Positions 27,925 to 36,028 of a stretch of DNA of 37,293 bases are shown here, one piece after another. The notes under the pieces are model-generated. The model did not search any database, had not been told where the DNA came from, and saw only the letters and a list, made by a program, of their open reading frames with translations. Source of the stretch: Candidatus Zhuqueibacterota bacterium (GTDB taxonomy: Bacteria; Zhuqueibacterota; Zhuqueibacteria; Oceanimicrobiales; Oceanimicrobiaceae). Position 1 is the first letter of the stretch. Each line of letters opens with the position of its first letter. The stretch is taken from NCBI GenBank assembly GCA_029262005.1, contig JAJDAG010000053.1, positions 1 through 37,293 of the forward strand, given 5' to 3'. The position numbers and the translations under genes were made by a program.

Positions 27925-29130
27925 TTATTCGGCAGGTGTCACTTCTCTTAAATCGAAATATCCATTATAATCTTTCATATAGACTGCCGCTCGATGACCA
28001 AACAATATCATTGCCTCGGTTCTGGTTTCCAATTCTGTGTCATAAAATTCTGAAATTACCTTGGTTCCTATCGGGTAGACATTATTCCAGTGTTCAACCA
28101 TTTCTTGAGCGTTAAGCGATATATTTTGTTGGGTTGTTGGCTTTGCCTTTTCTTTTTTTGATTCCGACTCTTTGTTATTTAATGATTTTTCAGCTTTTGA
28201 ATTATCTGATTTTGGTTCTTTACTTTTCCCATTTGTAGATTCTAATTTCTGTTCGGACTTATCTTCGGTAGCTTTTCTTTCAGGCGCCCAATCTTTCCGT
28301 ATGGAGTTAACTAACTTTGTTAAGACGTCCCCCACACCCATTTCTTCAAATTCCATATCACCTTGATCTAGCAAATAAAGAACACTATCAGTCCATTTGA
28401 CACAATTGGAGATCTGCTGAATTAAGTTTTGAGCGACATTTTCCGCCCTATATGGTTTGGCCGTAACATTGGCTATTACCTGAATTTTCGGTTTGGAAAA
28501 CTTAAATTTCTTTACGTATTTTTCAAACTCTGCTTCTGCATCTTTCATGTAGCGGGAATGAAAGGCGCCACTGGTGTTCAGGGGGATGAACATGATCTTT
28601 GCTTCTTCAAAATACGATTGCGACTTGGTAATATCTTCCTGCAAACCAGAAATAACAATCTGAGAAGGCGTATTGTGATTAGCAATATCAATGGCGGTCA
28701 ACTTTGCGTCTTCCAAAATTTTCCGAATCTGTTTTTCCGAAGAGTTTATAATGGCCGCCATCGCTCCTTTCCTGGCTTGACTCATTAACAAGCCGCGCTT
28801 TTGAACAAGTTTAAGCCCGGCTTCAAAACCAAATACGCCGGCAGCATATAATGCGTCATACTCACCCAAACTGTGCCCTGCTAAAAAATCGGGAATATTT
28901 TCCTTGTTTTGGATTTTCTTCTCATAGGACAAGGCATTGACTACATATAATGCTGGTTGTGTGTATTGTGTTTGGTTCAATTTCTGATCCGGATCATTCA
29001 GACAAAGGTCTTTGATCGAATAACCCAATATGTCATCCGCCTGTTTCGTCAATTTGGGAAATTCATCAAAAAGATCCTCACCCATTCCTTTTTTTTGAGA
29101 TCCTTGACCTGGGAATATGTATGTTTTCAT
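27925..29130 (-). CDS. Trans-acting malonyl-CoA:ACP acyltransferase with C-terminal extension
   Basis: Loads malonyl from CoA onto carrier proteins of a PKS lacking its own AT domains. GQGSQ at 8–12, S87 in GHSLGE (85–90), R112 (binds the malonyl carboxylate) and H191 in GAFHS (188–192) mark malonyl specificity. After about residue 285 a Lys/Glu/Ser-rich low-complexity linker (about 290–335) leads to a 60-residue module (MVEHWNNVYPIGTKVISEF ... GHRAAVYMKDYNGYF). The same kind of module, as I recall it, follows free ATs in other trans-AT clusters, and may dock to PKS. In Bacillus PksE the AT is fused to a PfaD-type reductase; here that reductase is a separate gene (33978–35447). It starts 41 bases after the ketosynthase gene. 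Confidence 0.92.
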   Translation of the reverse strand: MKTYIFPGQGSQKKGMGEDLFDEFPKLTKQADDILGYSIKDLCLNDPDQKLNQTQYTQPALYVVNALSYEKKIQNKENIPDFLAGHSLGEYDALYAAGVFGFEAGLKLVQKRGLLMSQARKGAMAAIINSSEKQIRKILEDAKLTAIDIANHNTPSQIVISGLQEDITKSQSYFEEAKIMFIPLNTSGAFHSRYMKDAEAEFEKYVKKFKFSKPKIQVIANVTAKPYRAENVAQNLIQQISNCVKWTDSVLYLLDQGDMEFEEMGVGDVLTKLVNSIRKDWAPERKATEDKSEQKLESTNGKSKEPKSDNSKAEKSLNNKESESKKEKAKPTTQQNISLNAQEMVEHWNNVYPIGTKVISEFYDTELETRTEAMILFGHRAAVYMKDYNGYFDLREVTPAE

Positions 29131-29171
29131 GATGTTCTCCTTATTTAATCGAAATATAATCGTGATTTTTT

Positions 29172-30464
29172 TCAGTAAACAGCATCGTAAACTGCTCCAT
29201 GCTTCAAAACGACAGATGTGTTTATCCCGCCAAAACCGAAAGAATTGCTCATCGCGATGTTAATTCTATGGTCAACCGCTTCCTCGCCACAAAATTTTAA
29301 ACCTTTGTGAATTGGTTCTTCGAGATTTTTATTTGGATGAATAAAACCGTCTCTCATTTGCAGAATGGTCGCGATGAACTCGACGACACCGGCTGAATAT
29401 AAACAATGCCCGGTTAAACCTTTCGTTGCATTTAACCACAAATCCGAAGTGTGACTGCTGAAAACATCGCAAATTGCTTCTACCTCTGTTTTATCGCCTA
29501 ATGGTGACGAGCTGCCATGAGTATTTAAATAATCAACGTCTGAAGCCGGCAATCCACTCTGCTTGAGAGCTGAAACCATTGCTTTTCTTTCACCATTAAC
29601 ATTCGGATTGGCAGAACTGTTACTATCAAGGTTTACTGAACCACCTTTGATTTCAGCTTGAAATGGAACACTTCTTTTGCAGGCGCTTAATTCAGATTCA
29701 AGAATAACGCAGGCACTGGCTTGCCCGTAGATAAATCCTTCGTGCTGAGTATCAAATGGACGACAAGCCTTTTCCGGTTGATTGAAGTATTTCTTTCCAC
29801 CCATAGCGCCAATATTAATAAATCCTTGAATATCCAAGGGTGACAGGTCAGCCACAACACCAACGACCAGACAGATATCGACCAAACCGGCAAGAATCGA
29901 ATGAAAACCTTTAATAATTCCCACATTACCGGTAGCCGAGGCGCCTCCCACAACAAATCCTTCTCCTTTGATGTCGAATAACTCACTTAAAATACCTACC
30001 TGATTTGTCTCCAAAAACTCAAGCGCGTATCGGGGCGAAAGATACTCAGGATTCTCCCTAAATTTGGAAATCAAATTATATTGATAATTCTGAGTACTAT
30101 TTTGACCGGCGATGATCAATCCCACACGTTCTGATGCCGGACTGGCGTTAAACAACTGAGCATTCTTCCATGCTTCCACGGCTGATATTATTGAAGTTTG
30201 GACAACAAAGGGAGCTCTTTGCCCTAAACGCCTTGCCTTTTGCAATTTCTCTTCCGGTACATTTTTAAATTGACTGAGCTTCTCCAAGAAGGAAAACTTT
30301 TCTATTTCCGCAGCAATTTCAACCGATAAGTCAGGCTCTTTCTTGCCAGGCATTTGCTTAATCCCTGATTTTCCATTTCGCAACGAAATAGAAAACGTGG
30401 AAAGATCATCCCCAATCGAGGAGAGTATTCCCATCCCGGTAATTCCAACAGGTTGATTCATCAA
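29172..30464 (-). CDS. pksF: Ketosynthase-like malonyl-ACP decarboxylase (PksF type, Cys to Ser)
   Basis: FabF-fold protein whose condensing cysteine is replaced: the nucleophile position reads GGASATGN with S176. The two catalytic histidines and lysine are retained (H316 in NTHGSSSPLGD, K348 and H353 in NATKGLTGHC). This combination is the hallmark of the KS-decarboxylase of HMG-synthase cassettes, which converts malonyl-AcpK to acetyl-AcpK, the donor for beta-branching. 430 aa is typical. The start codon overlaps the stop of the AcpK-like ACP gene by 4 bases (ATGA), so carrier and decarboxylase are translationally coupled. The next gene, a malonyltransferase, would supply malonyl-ACP to it. 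Confidence 0.92.
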   Translation of the reverse strand: MMNQPVGITGMGILSSIGDDLSTFSISLRNGKSGIKQMPGKKEPDLSVEIAAEIEKFSFLEKLSQFKNVPEEKLQKARRLGQRAPFVVQTSIISAVEAWKNAQLFNASPASERVGLIIAGQNSTQNYQYNLISKFRENPEYLSPRYALEFLETNQVGILSELFDIKGEGFVVGGASATGNVGIIKGFHSILAGLVDICLVVGVVADLSPLDIQGFINIGAMGGKKYFNQPEKACRPFDTQHEGFIYGQASACVILESELSACKRSVPFQAEIKGGSVNLDSNSSANPNVNGERKAMVSALKQSGLPASDVDYLNTHGSSSPLGDKTEVEAICDVFSSHTSDLWLNATKGLTGHCLYSAGVVEFIATILQMRDGFIHPNKNLEEPIHKGLKFCGEEAVDHRINIAMSNSFGFGGINTSVVLKHGAVYDAVY

Positions 30465-30703
30465 TTATAGTTTTCCGTTAGGACATCGACCAAGCCTTCG
30501 ATATTGCTGACCTGAGCAAAACTCATCAAAGGTATTTTCAAACCCAATTCTTCCATTGACATCGTTACGACTTCCATCCGATCGATTGAGTTCGCTCCCA
30601 AGTCCTTTAATTGTTTCTCAATGGAGATAATATCCGAATCTAAATCCGGCAGAACTTCCATAATAACTTTTTTAACAACCTCGTAAACATATTCTTTGGC
30701 CAT
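30461..30703 (-). CDS. acpK: Free-standing donor acyl carrier protein of the HMG-synthase cassette (AcpK-like)
   Basis: 80-aa ACP; the phosphopantetheine serine is S39 in DLGANSIDRMEV. The following segment (EELGLKIPLMSFAQVSNIEG) is characteristic of AcpK-type donor ACPs that interact with HMG synthases. It would carry malonyl, then acetyl after decarboxylation, and deliver the acetyl unit to the HMG synthase. Start ATG at 30703 has AAGAGAGA a few bases upstream. It is coupled by a 4-base overlap to the decarboxylase. Upstream of it lies a 470-base gap that separates it from the hydratase gene. Confidence 0.93.
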   Translation of the reverse strand: MAKEYVYEVVKKVIMEVLPDLDSDIISIEKQLKDLGANSIDRMEVVTMSMEELGLKIPLMSFAQVSNIEGLVDVLTENYN

Positions 30704-31173
30704 AATTATCTCTCTTGTTAAATTTTTAGAATTTGTAAAGGGTGCTAGAGTGCACCTTTCATGTTCGCGTACCGCGAATTAAAACCAGAAGTCGGGACGT
30801 CAAGAGATTGATGTTCCAGGCGTCCGCCCAGGCAGTGGCTTCACCCCTCTTTTTGCAGCCTTCGCCATTGTTTAATTGAGAACAAGATGCCTGTAAACAA
30901 AGCAACTGCGACTTTCTCTGTTTATCCGATACGTTTATGGAAGGTCTTTGACTAATAGATAAAACGGGCTTTAGCTTTGGGAAGTTTTTCCCGGAGAGGG
31001 GCAACCAAATGAACTTTCAAAGTAATGAGCGACACCTTTTGTTTTCAGCCAGGATTGTGGCCAACACAAGGGCATATTCCACGACCCTTTCTCGGGGAGG
31101 AACAGAGCAAAGGAATGCTACGTTGCTGCAACTTCCCCCAACTCTTTCAGCGCAATAACCTGAGCTGCCGTAA
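30704..31173. other. 470-base non-coding gap inside the beta-branching cassette
   Basis: The only long gap in an otherwise tight operon. It has no ORF with a ribosome site and protein-like composition on either strand. The longest minus frame (30759–31004) begins without a ribosome site and is Lys/Arg/Ser-rich. Its base composition is visibly richer in G and C than the flanking genes. Decayed gene, insertion remnant or internal promoter region are all possible. Confidence 0.4.
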
Positions 31174-31956
31174 CTATGCTCCTTCCCAGGGGAATTGTCC
31201 GGTTTTTACATAACGTGCGATTTTTTCAAGATTATTTTGATCGGAAAATACTTCTCTGTTCGCCTCAAGCGCTTTGGCCTTGGATATCATGCTAAAATTA
31301 TCCAGGGTGTTCATGTAACGTTTATAGCGGGATATCCCCTTCTTTGAAAGCCGCCTAAATCGCAATAAGTGTTTTCTTAGCAGATTTTCACTATTCTCTT
31401 CATAGGCGTCCACCAATCCCCAATCACGGGCCTGCCTTGCTGATACAGGCTGTGTCATTAACGTCATATAATTCGCTTTAGAAAAGCCCATTCGCCGAAT
31501 CAAAAATGGCAAAACACAGGCCGGCATCAGCCCAAACAACAACTCGGACAGACTGAATATCGCCTTCTCTTCACAGAGCACAACATCACAGGCTGCGACA
31601 AAACCAACCCCTCCGGCATTGGCCTTTCCGCGAACATGAGCAATCGTAATGAAGGGGCCTGAGGCTAACTGTAACCACAAATCATACAAAGGTTCCGGAT
31701 TTTGCTCCTGGTGTTGTTCTGCGTTATCAAGGGTTTCTTGAATCCCTTTAAAATCTGCGCCGAAACAAAATACTTCCGGCAAGCCTTCCAACACGACAAT
31801 TTTCACAGACTCTTCGCACCGATTAAGCACTTCAGTAAATTCTTCGATAAGGCGGTCATTAATGGAGTTGTTGGCTTCCGGGCGATGAATTTGAATAAAA
31901 CAAACATCTTCATCAAATCTGACTTGAATTGCTTCATAATTTGTAATCATACCCAT
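31174..31956 (-). CDS. pksH: Enoyl-CoA hydratase-family dehydratase ECH1 (PksH type)
   Basis: Crotonase-fold enzyme that dehydrates the HMG-like beta-branch intermediate to a methylglutaconyl-type unit. Recognisable stretches are RPEANNSINDRLIEE (about 25–39), VVLEGLPEVFCFGADFKGI (about 54–72, oxyanion-hole region), VRGKANAGGVGFVAACDV (about 107–124) and SLSELLFGLMPACVLPFLIR. These match PksH (ECH1) much better than the shorter decarboxylating ECH2/PksI. 260 aa is typical. An ATG two codons in (31950) gives an ATGA overlap with the HMG-synthase stop and matches the PksH start better, so that is probably the true start. Translation is coupled to the HMG synthase. Confidence 0.92.
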   Translation of the reverse strand: MGMITNYEAIQVRFDEDVCFIQIHRPEANNSINDRLIEEFTEVLNRCEESVKIVVLEGLPEVFCFGADFKGIQETLDNAEQHQEQNPEPLYDLWLQLASGPFITIAHVRGKANAGGVGFVAACDVVLCEEKAIFSLSELLFGLMPACVLPFLIRRMGFSKANYMTLMTQPVSARQARDWGLVDAYEENSENLLRKHLLRFRRLSKKGISRYKRYMNTLDNFSMISKAKALEANREVFSDQNNLEKIARYVKTGQFPWEGA

Positions 31957-33203
31957 TCATACTCCCTACGAAATTCTTTTATCTCCTTTAAAAACAGTGT
32001 TTCTTTTCCCATGGCCTTTCTGGCCTGCGGAATAAAATCAGTGTCTAAAGTCACGTTGCGTGTACCAAATTTTACTGCATTGCTGCCTACAAGCAAGTTA
32101 TCGTATTCTTCCATTGACAGTTCATGTCTTTTATCTAGTTGATCTTTAATTTTGAGGGCGCGCAGGCATTCTTGACCTTCCTTTCTAACAACACCACTAA
32201 AAAATTCTGAACAACAGCCGGAGCCATAGGAAAAACAGCCAATTCTTTGTGGTGTTTCAAAATTACCATTGTCAATGGTGCTGGCAAGAGACAGAGTCGT
32301 CGTCGCCCCCATAATATTAGCCACGCGTTGACAATAAATCAGTCCCGGAACCACTCGACGCTCAAAATCATCTTCAATTTCCCTCGCATTCGCTTGAACC
32401 ATTTTGCGCATCAAATTGCGATGAGCCCCCTTGATCATGCCACCAAAAGGGGTATGAAAGGCCAAATAACTAAAACTTTTTGCGTAGTCAGCCCCTTCAA
32501 CACGCTTTTTATATTCTAAAAAAGCATTTTCACAACAGTCCAGGTAGGAGAGCAGAGATAAATCAGCATCACCAGCATCGCTTTCCGGGGTTGGCCGGCA
32601 GGTGTCCATGACTTCATAACCATAATAGCCGTTCGCTCCGACATCGACCTGAAACACATGGGGCTGGTCGCTTATCAGCATTGCCACAGCTCCGGCCCCG
32701 CTACTGGGTTCAGCAAATGACCAATCCATGGTGAGTGCATCGCCTCCCTTCTCGACCATAAAGCGGGAAATGTCCGTGGCGATCACCAGGGCTTTAGCTC
32801 CTGGCGAAGCTTGCGACAAAACAAAATTGACTGCCATTTGCAACCCAGCCACACCGGAATAACAGGCATTTTTCAACTCAAACAAGCGGCAATTGCGATT
32901 CAAGCCTAAATGATGATGAAAATACGTGCTCATTGATTTGCCGAAATCAAAGGCGGACTCGGTAGACGAGATGACCATTTCTATTCGGTCTTTCTCTTCC
33001 GGACTCAGGGCGTCAACAATGGGTTTGGCCGCATTCACTCCGAAAGAGATTGGATCTTCATACGGTAAGGCAACGGTTTTCTCCCTCATCAGTAGATTTT
33101 CAAACCGGGTTGTGTCCAATTCGCGATGTTCAGCAAGCCTTTTTACATCCAGGTAAGCAGTGCCCGCGAAAACATTCATTGCTTCAATTCCAACTAAACT
33201 CAT
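31947..33203 (-). CDS. pksG: HMG-CoA-synthase homologue for polyketide beta-branching (PksG type)
   Basis: Adds the acetyl group of acetyl-AcpK to the beta-ketone of a carrier-bound polyketide, the first step of beta-alkylation. The thiolase-fold protein has catalytic C114 in NACYSGVAG, the general base E82 in SSTESAF and H250 in FHTPFGGMIK (numbered from the chosen ATG). Segments IEAMNVFAGTAYLDV, EKTVALPYEDPISFGVNAA and FSYGSGCCSEFFSG are nearly those of Bacillus PksG. 418 aa equals the family length. The ATG at 33203 is chosen because AGGGGAAGAAACAG precedes it; a TTG 19 codons upstream extends the frame with a Lys-rich stretch unlike the family. It overlaps the downstream hydratase. Confidence 0.96.
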   Translation of the reverse strand: MSLVGIEAMNVFAGTAYLDVKRLAEHRELDTTRFENLLMREKTVALPYEDPISFGVNAAKPIVDALSPEEKDRIEMVISSTESAFDFGKSMSTYFHHHLGLNRNCRLFELKNACYSGVAGLQMAVNFVLSQASPGAKALVIATDISRFMVEKGGDALTMDWSFAEPSSGAGAVAMLISDQPHVFQVDVGANGYYGYEVMDTCRPTPESDAGDADLSLLSYLDCCENAFLEYKKRVEGADYAKSFSYLAFHTPFGGMIKGAHRNLMRKMVQANAREIEDDFERRVVPGLIYCQRVANIMGATTTLSLASTIDNGNFETPQRIGCFSYGSGCCSEFFSGVVRKEGQECLRALKIKDQLDKRHELSMEEYDNLLVGSNAVKFGTRNVTLDTDFIPQARKAMGKETLFLKEIKEFRREYEWV

Positions 33204-33292
33204 CTGTTTCTTCCCCTTTTTTTTTGTTAAAAGATTTGTTTGTTCTTTAGCTTTTGCCAATCTTTTCAGTGAATCACATTTTGTGCAAATGC

Positions 33293-33961
33293 TTACCGAA
33301 AATCAAACATCTTAAATCTATTTTGCCCTTTTCTTAACCGATACGCGGCAAAACCCTCCTTGTCTGCAAATTGCAGGTAAATGTTATCCCTTAGAAGACG
33401 CGAAAACTTTAGGCCTGGCGGTTTGCCGTAACTATGACCGGGGAAAATACGAGTTTGTGGTTTAAGCCGGCTTTTTAGATACTCCAGGCTAGCAAACAGA
33501 GTGTGGGCTGCCTTGATATTGGGGCATAGGCCACAACCCTCCGCGAACAGAGTATCGCCGGTAAACAGGTTATCTCCGATAAGATAACAAATGCTCCCTG
33601 ATGTATGCCCTGGAGTACATATAGGTTGAATCAGCACTTTACCAACAGACCACGGGATTATATCGATGCCGACTAATTGCTTATATCTAAACCCGGAAGC
33701 AGCAATTTCTTTATTAGACATCCATATTGGGCATTGGTATTTTTTTGCTAGAGGTTTTGCTAAATGAATATGGTCCGGATGGGCGTGGGTAAGCAAAATA
33801 CCACTCAGACTAACTTCATTATACGTTAGGGCCTGTTCTATTTTCTCCATTTGCCAGGCCGGATCTATAATAACTGATTGCTTGCTGACAGGATCAACCA
33901 CCAAATAGTTATAATTTACCATCCACAAATATGTCATTCTCAGCACAATAACATTTGGCAT
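33293..33961 (-). CDS. Metallo-beta-lactamase-fold hydrolase (PksB/glyoxalase II-like)
   Basis: Zinc hydrolase of the glyoxalase-II-like branch. The metal site is complete: HAHPDH at 59–64, H119 in TPGHTSG, D136 in FTGDTLF and H176 in FPGHSYG. 222 aa, cytoplasmic, single domain. Bacillaene-type clusters encode PksB of this fold; its role there is unclear, with thioesterase or acyl-carrier clearing being the usual suggestion. Here it starts 16 bases after the enoylreductase gene and precedes the HMG synthase, so it is part of the operon. A ribosome site AAGGA lies about 14 bases before the ATG. Confidence 0.88.
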   Translation of the reverse strand: MPNVIVLRMTYLWMVNYNYLVVDPVSKQSVIIDPAWQMEKIEQALTYNEVSLSGILLTHAHPDHIHLAKPLAKKYQCPIWMSNKEIAASGFRYKQLVGIDIIPWSVGKVLIQPICTPGHTSGSICYLIGDNLFTGDTLFAEGCGLCPNIKAAHTLFASLEYLKSRLKPQTRIFPGHSYGKPPGLKFSRLLRDNIYLQFADKEGFAAYRLRKGQNRFKMFDFR

Positions 33962-33977
33962 AATATGGCTGTATTCC

Positions 33978-35447
33978 TTAGGTGAAATTTTTATCTAGCG
34001 AAAAATGACCGCACTGCTGTGAAGTCTGAATGAACTTGTTTATTTTGTTGCTCAATAAATTAGCAGCCTCCTGCATAACTTTTTCGGCAATTTGAGCGAC
34101 ATGCCTCTTGCGCCACGAATCTAATTCTGAACCCATAACCCATTGATTAAAAGCGCCAAGAGCAGAACCAGTGTGTACTTGAAAATCTACTCGATTTTTC
34201 TCATCTCCGGCAAATGCCAGCCTCGTGCTATAGGCAAAGTACCACCGAAATACTAAAGCCATTTTATGTTTAGGGTTACTGGCCGCTTTCTCCAGGGTGG
34301 CTTGTTGTCCTTTTCTATGGTGATAATCTTGTACTTCTTGCCACACTTGAACAAATGTCTTTTGGAAGTATCTGGCTTCTATCTGGGCTTTGATGTTTTC
34401 CGGTATATCGTGCCAGCTATCATAGTGGTTGTAAAGCATAAATAATTTGTTGGCTCGAGCTGGAAAGAATACGCCTTTTTTTAAGACTTGTACTTTTGCC
34501 CCTAGCTCAAACATATCTCCAGCCGGTGCATAGTCGGTATCTTGAACATTAATGTCTTGCAGCAGATCTTTAACAATATCACTGATACCGGCTTCAACAG
34601 TGCATTGATTTATAGAACCGGTTAGAATAAAGTCCGCTCCCATCATAAAGGCAGCAACAGCAGCCTGGGGTGTGCCTATGCCACCGGCCAGACCTATATG
34701 TATCTGCTGATTATATTGATGCTTTTGCTCTATTTGTTGTCTTAAACTTTGCATGGCAGGTAACAGGACTAAAGCAACACCCTGATCTGTATGCCCGCCA
34801 GAGTCTGCTTCAACACATAAATCATAACTCATGGCTATTTTTGTCGCCATTTCTGCTTGTTTTCGGCTAATCTTACCTTCGTCAAAAAGTTTTTTGACAA
34901 TATCCGCTCTTGGAGGGCTTAGAAATGCTTGAGCGACTTCGGGGCGAGAAATCTTGGCAATAATCTTGTGCTTGCAATCAATGCTGCCATCGCTATTTTC
35001 ATGTAGACCACTAAGGCGATAATAGACCAAGGCTGCTGTCATCTGCATAAAAGCGGAAGCCTCAATACAAGTAACACCCAGCTTAAGGTAGCACTCTATT
35101 GTATCCATTTCTCTTTTTGGATTATTTATCTGGCATATTAGATTCACTCCATAGATTTGCTCGGTAGTAAGCTGCTGCTGAATAAACAGTATATTGCTCT
35201 CGATTTCCTTTAGGCTCATACCAGCAGTACCTAAAAAGCCCAAGAGACCTGCTTTGCCAACAGCAACGACCATTTCTTTGGAGGAAATGCCTTTATACAT
35301 GGCGCCAACAAGATAAGCATATTTAATGGCATAGCGCCCGCGAAAGCTATTTGCTCCTAGTTGTTGTGGGCTAACAGTTATTTTATTTGCTGTAGAGCTT
35401 GATGTTACTTTCGGCGTATTTTCATTTTCTTGAATAGGGTAATTCAT
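33978..35447 (-). CDS. Trans-acting enoylreductase, PfaD/nitronate-monooxygenase fold
   Basis: FMN-dependent TIM-barrel enoylreductase that acts in trans on PKS modules lacking an ER domain. Characteristic stretches include LGANSFRGRYAIKYAYLVGA and MYKGISSKEMVVAVGKAG near the N-terminus, the phosphate-binding LAGGIGTPQAAVAAFMMGAD near the middle, and VLKKGVFFPARANKLF. About 489 aa from the ATG at 35447 (AGGT site upstream); a GTG 19 codons earlier is less likely. The full-length family is usually 450–550 aa. It is fused to an AT in Bacillus PksE but is a separate gene here. It follows the ACP at 35643 and is followed 16 bases later by the PksB-like gene. Confidence 0.93.
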   Translation of the reverse strand: MNYPIQENENTPKVTSSSTANKITVSPQQLGANSFRGRYAIKYAYLVGAMYKGISSKEMVVAVGKAGLLGFLGTAGMSLKEIESNILFIQQQLTTEQIYGVNLICQINNPKREMDTIECYLKLGVTCIEASAFMQMTAALVYYRLSGLHENSDGSIDCKHKIIAKISRPEVAQAFLSPPRADIVKKLFDEGKISRKQAEMATKIAMSYDLCVEADSGGHTDQGVALVLLPAMQSLRQQIEQKHQYNQQIHIGLAGGIGTPQAAVAAFMMGADFILTGSINQCTVEAGISDIVKDLLQDINVQDTDYAPAGDMFELGAKVQVLKKGVFFPARANKLFMLYNHYDSWHDIPENIKAQIEARYFQKTFVQVWQEVQDYHHRKGQQATLEKAASNPKHKMALVFRWYFAYSTRLAFAGDEKNRVDFQVHTGSALGAFNQWVMGSELDSWRKRHVAQIAEKVMQEAANLLSNKINKFIQTSQQCGHFSLDKNFT

Positions 35448-35642
35448 ATTCGTTAATACCTGAATTTTCGAAAACAACTTGCATTTTGTCACTTGGCGAT
35501 ACACACGTTTATTTCATAAAACTAAGTTGTCAATTTAAAACTGCAGTGAGTGAAAGTGGTGTTAGCAATTAAATCTCATTACTGGAATTGTATAGAAGGA
35601 ATTCGCCAATCAATTACAGCATCTTTCTCCCTTTTAATTCGA

Positions 35643-35933
35643 CTATTCTCCAGATTGATTGTCCTCAACTATCAGCGCATGCGTTGTTGTTATTCCTTTT
35701 TTTTGAAGAAAAGTAATTATATTGTTAATAGAGTCTAAATTGTCTGGAATGAGTTCATCATTGTCTACTTTAATCTCGAACGCTTCTTCCAGGAAAGTGA
35801 CAAGCTCTAATACACCGGTTGAATCGATGATACCCTCATCGAGAAATGAGGTCGTGTTTTCAAAGCCATCGGCATTACCGAAAAGGAAATTTTCAATGAT
35901 AAATTCTTTGATTCTTGTTTCAGGAACCGGCAT
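35643..35933 (-). CDS. Second free acyl carrier protein
   Basis: 96-aa carrier protein with the phosphopantetheine serine S38 in the IIDSTGVLEL context (the usual motif is DSL), then a typical acidic helix TFLEEAFEIKV. It differs from the AcpK-like ACP and resembles the free ACPs that accompany acyl-ligases and amidating enzymes in surface-glycan and small-molecule loci. Start ATG at 35933 has AAAGGAG upstream. It lies between the NAD-synthetase-like gene and the enoylreductase. A role as carrier for a starter acid or an amidated acyl unit is inference. Confidence 0.9.
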   Translation of the reverse strand: MPVPETRIKEFIIENFLFGNADGFENTTSFLDEGIIDSTGVLELVTFLEEAFEIKVDNDELIPDNLDSINNIITFLQKKGITTTHALIVEDNQSGE

Positions 35934-36028
35934 TCTTAAACTCCTTTAACTTTTAAACTACAAATATACTTAGACCTGCACGGTCAATGGTGTATAGGAA
36001 ATCATGAGCCACCTAACCCTTTCTGTAC

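Noticed and set aside
30759-31004. Minus-strand open frame in the cassette gap as a possible ECH2 or transposase remnant
   Set aside because: Its translation shows neither crotonase motifs nor a transposase signature that I can recognise; kept only as an unexplained gap.
31947-33203. HMG synthase as a mevalonate-pathway enzyme
   Set aside because: It overlaps an ECH1 gene, sits with AcpK and a KS-decarboxylase, and its sequence is of the PksG type; no other mevalonate genes are nearby.
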